From: Clostridiales bacterium
GTDB taxonomy: Bacteria > Bacillota > Clostridia > Lachnospirales > Lachnospiraceae
Length of the DNA stretch: 11,479 nt
Assembly: GCA_019416265.1 (NCBI GenBank)
Contig: DXXQ01000141.1
Coordinates: 1-11,479 of the forward strand
Direction of reading: 5' to 3'
A program made the position numbers and the translations under genes. Shown here one piece after another: positions 6,849-11,479 of this stretch (positions are counted from its first letter, which is position 1; each line of letters starts with the position of its first letter). The notes beneath the pieces are model-generated. The model was not told the origin of the DNA. It saw only the letters and a list, made by a program, of their open reading frames with translations, and ran no database searches.

Positions 6849-8465
6849 CTATGAATCCTCCCGTTCTTTACAGGCTATGGCTGCCGCTATCAGTCCCCGG
6901 AATAAAGGATGGGCACGGTTCGGCCTTGATTTCAGTTCCGGATGACCCTGTGTTCCGATAAAAAAGTGTTTTCCCGGAAGCTCTGCCATCTCAACGATAT
7001 TTCCGTCAGGGGAAAGTCCGGAAAGAACCATTCCCTTTTCCTCCAGCGCATTGCGGTAGGCATTGCTGACCTCATATCTGTGTCTGTGACGTTCGCTGAT
7101 TTCTTTTGTTCCGTAAAGACTCATCGCAAGACTTCCCTCTTTCAGAATACAGGGATAGGCTCCCAGCCTTAAGGTTCCCCCGATATTTTTTATCTTATTC
7201 TGCTCGGGCATCAGATCGATGACCGGATGACAGGTATGGGGAGCAAGCTCTGCGCTGTTTGCGTCTCTGAGCCCAAGAACATGACGGGCGAACTCAACAA
7301 TGGCCATCTGCATTCCAAGGCAGATTCCCAAAAACGGGATATCCTGCTCCCGTGCGTACCGGATTGCCTGGATCTTCCCTTCTGTTCCTCTGTTTCCGAA
7401 ACCTCCGGGAACCAGAATCCCATCTGCATCTTTCAGAAGGACTTCCGCGCCCTTTTCCTCGATTTCTTCAGAGTCCACCCAGATGAGCTTTACGCTTGCA
7501 TGTTCTGCGATTCCGCCATGTTTGAGCGCTTCTGCAACACTGAGATAAGCGTCGTGAAGCTGGATATATTTTCCCACAATTGCTATTTTTACTTCTTTTT
7601 GGGGATGCCTGAGACTGTATACCATATCTTCCCAGTCCGTAAGCTCCGGCATAGGACAGTCTATGTGAAGAGATTCGCACACTACCTGGGCAAGACGTTC
7701 CTTTTCCATTGCAAGAGGCGCCTCGTAAAGATATTCCACATCCAGGTTCTGGAGCACATGACTCTGGGGCACGTTACAGAACAATGCAATCTTACTTTTT
7801 AATTCCTCCGGAATTTCCCGCTCGCTGCGGCACACCAGAATGTCCGGCTGCAGACCCATGGACTGCAGCTCCTTTACACTTTGCTGGGTCGGCTTGCTCT
7901 TCAGCTCCCCGGATGCCTTTAGATAGGGAATCAGGGTCACGTGAAGAAGAATCGCATTCTCATGGCCAGCCTCATGCTGAAACTGACGGATCGCTTCCAG
8001 GAAGGGCTGGCTTTCAATGTCTCCTGCTGTTCCTCCTATCTCGATAATGGCAATCCTTGTTTTTCCGTCATCCTCCGTATGGTAAAAGCGGCTTTTGATC
8101 TCGTTGGTGATATGGGGGATCACCTGGACAGTTCCGCCGCCGTAATCGCCCCTGCGTTCCTTTTGAAGGACCGACCAGTAAATTTTTCCTGTGGTCACGT
8201 TGGAATTTCTGTCCAGACATTCGTCAATAAATCTTTCGTAATGTCCAAGGTCAAGATCTGTCTCTGTGCCGTCGTCTGTCACAAAGACCTCCCCGTGCTG
8301 GATGGGGTTCATTGTGCCCGGATCCACATTGATATAGGGGTCAAATTTCTGCATGGTCACCTGATAGCCCCTCGCTTTCAGAAGTCTTCCCAGAGATGCG
8401 GCAGTAATGCCCTTCCCCAGTCCGGAAACTACGCCGCCGGTGACAAATACATACTTTACTCCCAT
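6849..8465 (-). CDS. pyrG: CTP synthase (glutamine-hydrolysing)
   Basis: 538 residues, the usual length. Converts UTP to CTP using ATP and ammonia released from glutamine; cytoplasmic tetramer and last step of pyrimidine nucleotide synthesis. The N-terminal synthetase domain (about 1-267) has the P-loop-like GGVVSGLGKGI (10-20) and CTP/UTP-binding segments such as GTVQVIPHITNEI (111-123). The C-terminal class I glutaminase domain (about 292-535) has the oxyanion loop PGGFGNRG (353-360), nucleophile Cys382 in GICLGMQ, and His508 and Glu510 in GTQGHPEL. The start ATG lies inside the carB end (10-nt overlap) with AGGAGG 8 nt upstream (8474-8479). The stop TAG touches the gltB ATG. It therefore has no leader of its own, unlike Bacillus subtilis pyrG, which has a CTP-sensitive attenuator; expression presumably follows the upstream carB transcript. 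Confidence 0.98.
   Translation of the reverse strand: MGVKYVFVTGGVVSGLGKGITAASLGRLLKARGYQVTMQKFDPYINVDPGTMNPIQHGEVFVTDDGTETDLDLGHYERFIDECLDRNSNVTTGKIYWSVLQKERRGDYGGGTVQVIPHITNEIKSRFYHTEDDGKTRIAIIEIGGTAGDIESQPFLEAIRQFQHEAGHENAILLHVTLIPYLKASGELKSKPTQQSVKELQSMGLQPDILVCRSEREIPEELKSKIALFCNVPQSHVLQNLDVEYLYEAPLAMEKERLAQVVCESLHIDCPMPELTDWEDMVYSLRHPQKEVKIAIVGKYIQLHDAYLSVAEALKHGGIAEHASVKLIWVDSEEIEEKGAEVLLKDADGILVPGGFGNRGTEGKIQAIRYAREQDIPFLGICLGMQMAIVEFARHVLGLRDANSAELAPHTCHPVIDLMPEQNKIKNIGGTLRLGAYPCILKEGSLAMSLYGTKEISERHRHRYEVSNAYRNALEEKGMVLSGLSPDGNIVEMAELPGKHFFIGTQGHPELKSRPNRAHPLFRGLIAAAIACKEREDS
6857..6861 (-). promoter_or_regulatory. gltB ribosome binding site inside the pyrG end
   Basis: GGAGG, 8 nt before the gltB ATG and wholly within the last pyrG codons. 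With the abutting TAG/ATG junction it supports translational coupling of pyrG and gltB. Confidence 0.8.
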
Positions 8466-11400
8466 GCCTTTCCCCTCCTTTCAAATTCCTCCCCCGCTAT
8501 GTCAACAAGGGTAAGCTTTCTTTCCCCGGCATGCTCTAAACTGGCTGCAAGCGCTTTGGCCGTATCGATGGCAGTCAGAACATTCACACCGGTCTCAATG
8601 GCATTTCTGCGGATCACAAAACCGTCCCGGGAATGCTCCACGCCCTGACCAGGCGTATCGATGACCAGATCGATTCTGTGGCCGAGGATCAGATCGAGAA
8701 GATTCGGAGATTCTTCCTCAAGCTTTCTTGCCATACGCACCGGAACTCCCGCTTTTGCCAGAGCTCTGGACGTTCCTCTTGTGGCGTAGATGGTATATCC
8801 CATATCCGCAAATTTCCTTCCGATTTCCACAGCCTCCTCCTTATCCTCATCCCGGACGGACAGAATCATGTTGTGATACTTCGGAAGCCGCACCCCGGCG
8901 CCGAGAAAGGCTTTGTAAAGAGCCTCGTCAAAAGATCTGGAAATTCCAAGACATTCTCCTGTTGATTTCATTTCCGGTCCCAGGCTGATATCTGCGCCGC
9001 GGATTTTTTCAAAGGAAAATACGGGCATTTTGACAGCAAAGTAATCTGCCTCCGGCTGCAGTCCCGGCTCATATCCCAGGTCACGGATTTTGGCCCCTGT
9101 AATCACCTTTGCGGCAAGGGGAACAATGGGAATTCCTGTTACCTTGCTGATATACGGAACCGTTCTGCTGGAACGGGGGTTGACCTCGATAACAAAGACC
9201 TCTTCCCCGCAGACAATGAACTGAATATTGATCAGTCCCACAACGTGAAGGGCTTTCGCCAGACGTCCGGTATAAGTCTCGATGGTTTTCTTTGTTTTCT
9301 CTGAAATATTCCGGCTTGGATAGATGGATACGCTGTCCCCTGAGTGGATTCCCGCCCGCTCAATATGCTCCATGATTCCGGGGATCAGAATTTCCTCTCC
9401 GTCACAGACTGCGTCCACCTCAATCTCCCTGCCGTTTAAATATTTATCTACAAGAATCGGATGATCCTGGGCAATCCGGTTGATGATCCCCATAAACTCA
9501 TCCACATCCTTATCATTGATGGCAATCTGCATTCCCTGACCGCCCAGTACGTAGGAAGGCCGTACAAGAACAGGATAGCCCAGGCGGTTTGCCACTTTTT
9601 TTGCTTCCTCTGCAGTAAATACTGTTTCACCCTTGGGCCGGGGAATCCCGCACTCCTCCAGTATCCTGTCGAAAAGCTCTCTGTCCTCTGCAGCGTCCAC
9701 ATCCTCAGGAGCAGTTCCGAGGATCGGCACCCCCATTTTTTCCAGGCTCTCTGTGAGCTTGATCGCTGTCTGTCCTCCGAACTGTACCACAGCTCCGTCG
9801 GGCTTTTCGAAGTTTACGATATTTTCCACATCCTCAGGAGTAAGAGGTTCAAAATAAAGCTTATCTGCAATGTCAAAGTCTGTGCTGACAGTTTCCGGAT
9901 TGTTATTGACGATGATCGTCTCATAGCCTTCTTCTTTAAACGCCCAGGTACAGTGAACGGAACAGAAGTCAAATTCAATTCCCTGGCCGATCCGGATGGG
10001 GCCGGAACCAAGAACCAGGACTTTTTTCCGGCCTGCTGTCACCTTTGCTTCATTCTCTCCGTCATAAACAGAATAATAATACGGTGTCTCAGAGGCAAAT
10101 TCTGCAGCACAGGTATCAACCATCTTATAGGCAGCCTCAATCTGGTAAGCTTTTCTCAGCTCCTTGATCCTGCTTTCCTCTGTTTTGGAAAGCTTCGCAA
10201 TCAGAGTATCCGGAAATTCCATTCGTTTGGCTTCTCTGAGGGTTTCCTGATCCAGGCTGCCCTTTTCAAGACGAGCCTCCATATTTGTAATATTCGCAAT
10301 TTTATCAATAAACCACAGGTCGATTTTCGTAACTGCATGGATTTCTTCAAAGGGAATTTTTCTTCTTACCGCCTCTGCAATCCTGAAAATCCTGCGGTCA
10401 TCCACTTTTTTCAGTTCCTTTCTGAGCTCCTCGTCGGACAGAGTCGAATAATCGTAGGATTTCAGGCTGTCCACATGCTGTTCCAGGGAGCGGAGCGCCT
10501 TCATCAGCGCACCCTCAAAATTGCTGCAGATGCTCATGACCTCTCCCGTAGCCTTCATCTGTGTTGTCAGCGTATGCTTTGCACTCAGAAATTTGTCAAA
10601 AGGAAGTCTTGGTATTTTTACCACACAATAGTCAAGCATGGGTTCGAAGCAGGCACAGGTCTTTCCCGTCACCGCGTTTTTTATTTCGTCAAGGGTATAG
10701 CCCAGGGCAATCTTAGCAGCGACTCTTGCAATGGGATAACCGGTTGCCTTGGATGCCAGCGCCGAAGAACGGCTGACACGGGGATTTACTTCAATAACAC
10801 AGTATTCAAAGGTATCCGGATTCAGCGCATACTGGACATTACATCCTCCTGTAATGGCAAGTTCCCCGATAATCTTCAGGGCGGAGCTTCTGAGCATCTG
10901 ATATTCTTTATCTCCCAGCGTCTGGGAGGGGGCTGTAACAATGCTGTCTCCTGTGTGTACTCCTACAGGGTCGATGTTCTCCATGTTGCAGACCGTGATA
11001 CAGTTACCTGCCTGATCCCGCATCACCTCATATTCGATTTCCTTCCATCCTGCAATACACCGTTCCACAAGAACCTGCCCCACTCTGGAAAGACGGAGAC
11101 CGTTTTCCAGGATTTCCGTAAGCTGCTGTCTGTTATCTGCAATTCCTCCGCCGCTTCCCCCAAGGGTGTAGGCGGGACGAAGAACAACGGGATAGCCTAT
11201 TTTTTCGGCAAAGCATATACCGTCCTCCACGTTTTCCACCACAAGGGAGGCAGCGCAGGGTTCCCCGATCTTTTCCATGGTTTCCTTAAATTCCAGGCGG
11301 TCTTCCGCCTTTTTGATGGTCCGGGCCGTAGTACCGATCAGACGGACTCCATGCTCTTTCAGATATCCTCTTTCCTCCAGCTCCATGGCAAGATTCAGAG

Positions 11401-11479
11401 CCGCCTGACCTCCCAGCGTGGGAAGCAGGCTGTCCGGCTGTTCCTTTTCAATGAGCGCTTCCACCACCTCTGTGGTAAG
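8456..11479 (-). CDS. carB: carbamoyl-phosphate synthase large subunit (5' end off-window)
   Basis: Makes carbamoyl phosphate from bicarbonate, two ATP and ammonia channelled from the CarA glutaminase subunit, feeding pyrimidine and arginine synthesis. 1007 residues are visible; about the first 65-70 are missing, judged by the E. coli enzyme. The reading frame stays open to the window edge (LTTEVVEALIEKEQPD), so no start inside the window should be used. The first ATP-grasp half has RPAYTLGGSGGG (near visible residue 100) and VIEVNPRVSRSSALASK. The second has RPSYVLGGQGMQ (near 640) and VIEVNPRSSRTVPY. The C-terminal allosteric MGS-like domain (about 865-985) has ILSVRDEDK, YTIYATRGTSRAL and DTPGQGVEHSRDG. 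CarB families bind UMP, IMP or ornithine there; which one applies here is not visible. The stop TAA overlaps the pyrG start by 10 nt. carA is expected just upstream, off-window. Confidence 0.97.
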   Translation of the reverse strand, partial: LTTEVVEALIEKEQPDSLLPTLGGQAALNLAMELEERGYLKEHGVRLIGTTARTIKKAEDRLEFKETMEKIGEPCAASLVVENVEDGICFAEKIGYPVVLRPAYTLGGSGGGIADNRQQLTEILENGLRLSRVGQVLVERCIAGWKEIEYEVMRDQAGNCITVCNMENIDPVGVHTGDSIVTAPSQTLGDKEYQMLRSSALKIIGELAITGGCNVQYALNPDTFEYCVIEVNPRVSRSSALASKATGYPIARVAAKIALGYTLDEIKNAVTGKTCACFEPMLDYCVVKIPRLPFDKFLSAKHTLTTQMKATGEVMSICSNFEGALMKALRSLEQHVDSLKSYDYSTLSDEELRKELKKVDDRRIFRIAEAVRRKIPFEEIHAVTKIDLWFIDKIANITNMEARLEKGSLDQETLREAKRMEFPDTLIAKLSKTEESRIKELRKAYQIEAAYKMVDTCAAEFASETPYYYSVYDGENEAKVTAGRKKVLVLGSGPIRIGQGIEFDFCSVHCTWAFKEEGYETIIVNNNPETVSTDFDIADKLYFEPLTPEDVENIVNFEKPDGAVVQFGGQTAIKLTESLEKMGVPILGTAPEDVDAAEDRELFDRILEECGIPRPKGETVFTAEEAKKVANRLGYPVLVRPSYVLGGQGMQIAINDKDVDEFMGIINRIAQDHPILVDKYLNGREIEVDAVCDGEEILIPGIMEHIERAGIHSGDSVSIYPSRNISEKTKKTIETYTGRLAKALHVVGLINIQFIVCGEEVFVIEVNPRSSRTVPYISKVTGIPIVPLAAKVITGAKIRDLGYEPGLQPEADYFAVKMPVFSFEKIRGADISLGPEMKSTGECLGISRSFDEALYKAFLGAGVRLPKYHNMILSVRDEDKEEAVEIGRKFADMGYTIYATRGTSRALAKAGVPVRMARKLEEESPNLLDLILGHRIDLVIDTPGQGVEHSRDGFVIRRNAIETGVNVLTAIDTAKALAASLEHAGERKLTLVDIAGEEFERRGKAWE
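8474..8479 (-). promoter_or_regulatory. pyrG ribosome binding site inside the carB end
   Basis: AGGAGG, 8 nt before the pyrG ATG, within carB coding sequence. It confirms the ATG at 8465 as the pyrG start and supports carB-pyrG translational coupling. Confidence 0.85.

Noticed and set aside
7941..8648. Open frame of 235 codons on the + strand spanning the pyrG/carB junction.
   Set aside because: It is antisense to two confident genes, including the conserved PyrG N-terminus and the CarB C-terminus, with no family resemblance.
8456..11467. carB starting at the GTG at 11467.
   Set aside because: The frame continues in sense with CarB-like residues to the window edge, and about 65-70 conserved N-terminal residues would be missing, so the real start is off-window.

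Overview
All six genes in this window lie on the minus strand and read from high to low coordinates. The order in transcription is carB (5' end off-window), pyrG, gltB, a promoter and leader, glnA, an ANTAR-domain regulator, and dapL (3' end off-window). Codon and base use look uniform. I see no mobile elements, tRNA or rRNA genes, or CRISPR arrays. An anaerobic Firmicute of the class Clostridia, probably Lachnospiraceae, fits best. The grounds are the GSI-alpha-like glutamine synthetase followed by an ANTAR antiterminator protein, the use of LL-diaminopimelate aminotransferase (DapL) for lysine and cell wall precursors, and purine-rich Shine-Dalgarno sites. The genus cannot be set from the sequence alone.

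Positions 11479 to 2367 hold a tightly packed block. carB (carbamoyl-phosphate synthase large subunit) overlaps pyrG (CTP synthase) by 10 nt, and the pyrG stop codon directly abuts the gltB (glutamate synthase large subunit) start. The three are almost certainly co-transcribed and translationally coupled. All three serve enzymes that take the amide nitrogen of glutamine.

Positions 2378 to 2207 hold the regulatory centre. A perfect consensus sigma-A promoter (TTGACA, 17 nt, TATAAT) has its -35 box inside the last gltB codons and the stop. It is followed at once by a short leader with a small hairpin whose hexaloop AAGGGC has the A1/G4 signature of ANTAR-protein RNA targets. The 3' arm of that hairpin is also the 5' arm of a strong intrinsic terminator. 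The two folds are mutually exclusive, as expected for ANTAR antitermination. The same terminator lies downstream of gltB, so it can end the upstream operon or gate read-through into glnA.

Positions 2206 to 1 hold glnA, the likely antiterminator protein and dapL, spaced by 19 and 14 nt. The ANTAR protein has a receiver-like N-terminus that lacks the phospho-acceptor Asp, the acidic pocket and the conserved Lys, so it is probably not controlled by phosphorylation. The picture is a glutamine and glutamate metabolism locus. Glutamine is made by GlnA and spent by CarAB, PyrG and GltB. DapL uses glutamate as amino donor. The regulator encoded beside glnA probably controls the glnA leader. The most noteworthy system here is this self-contained GlnA/ANTAR pseudo-receiver/leader circuit.
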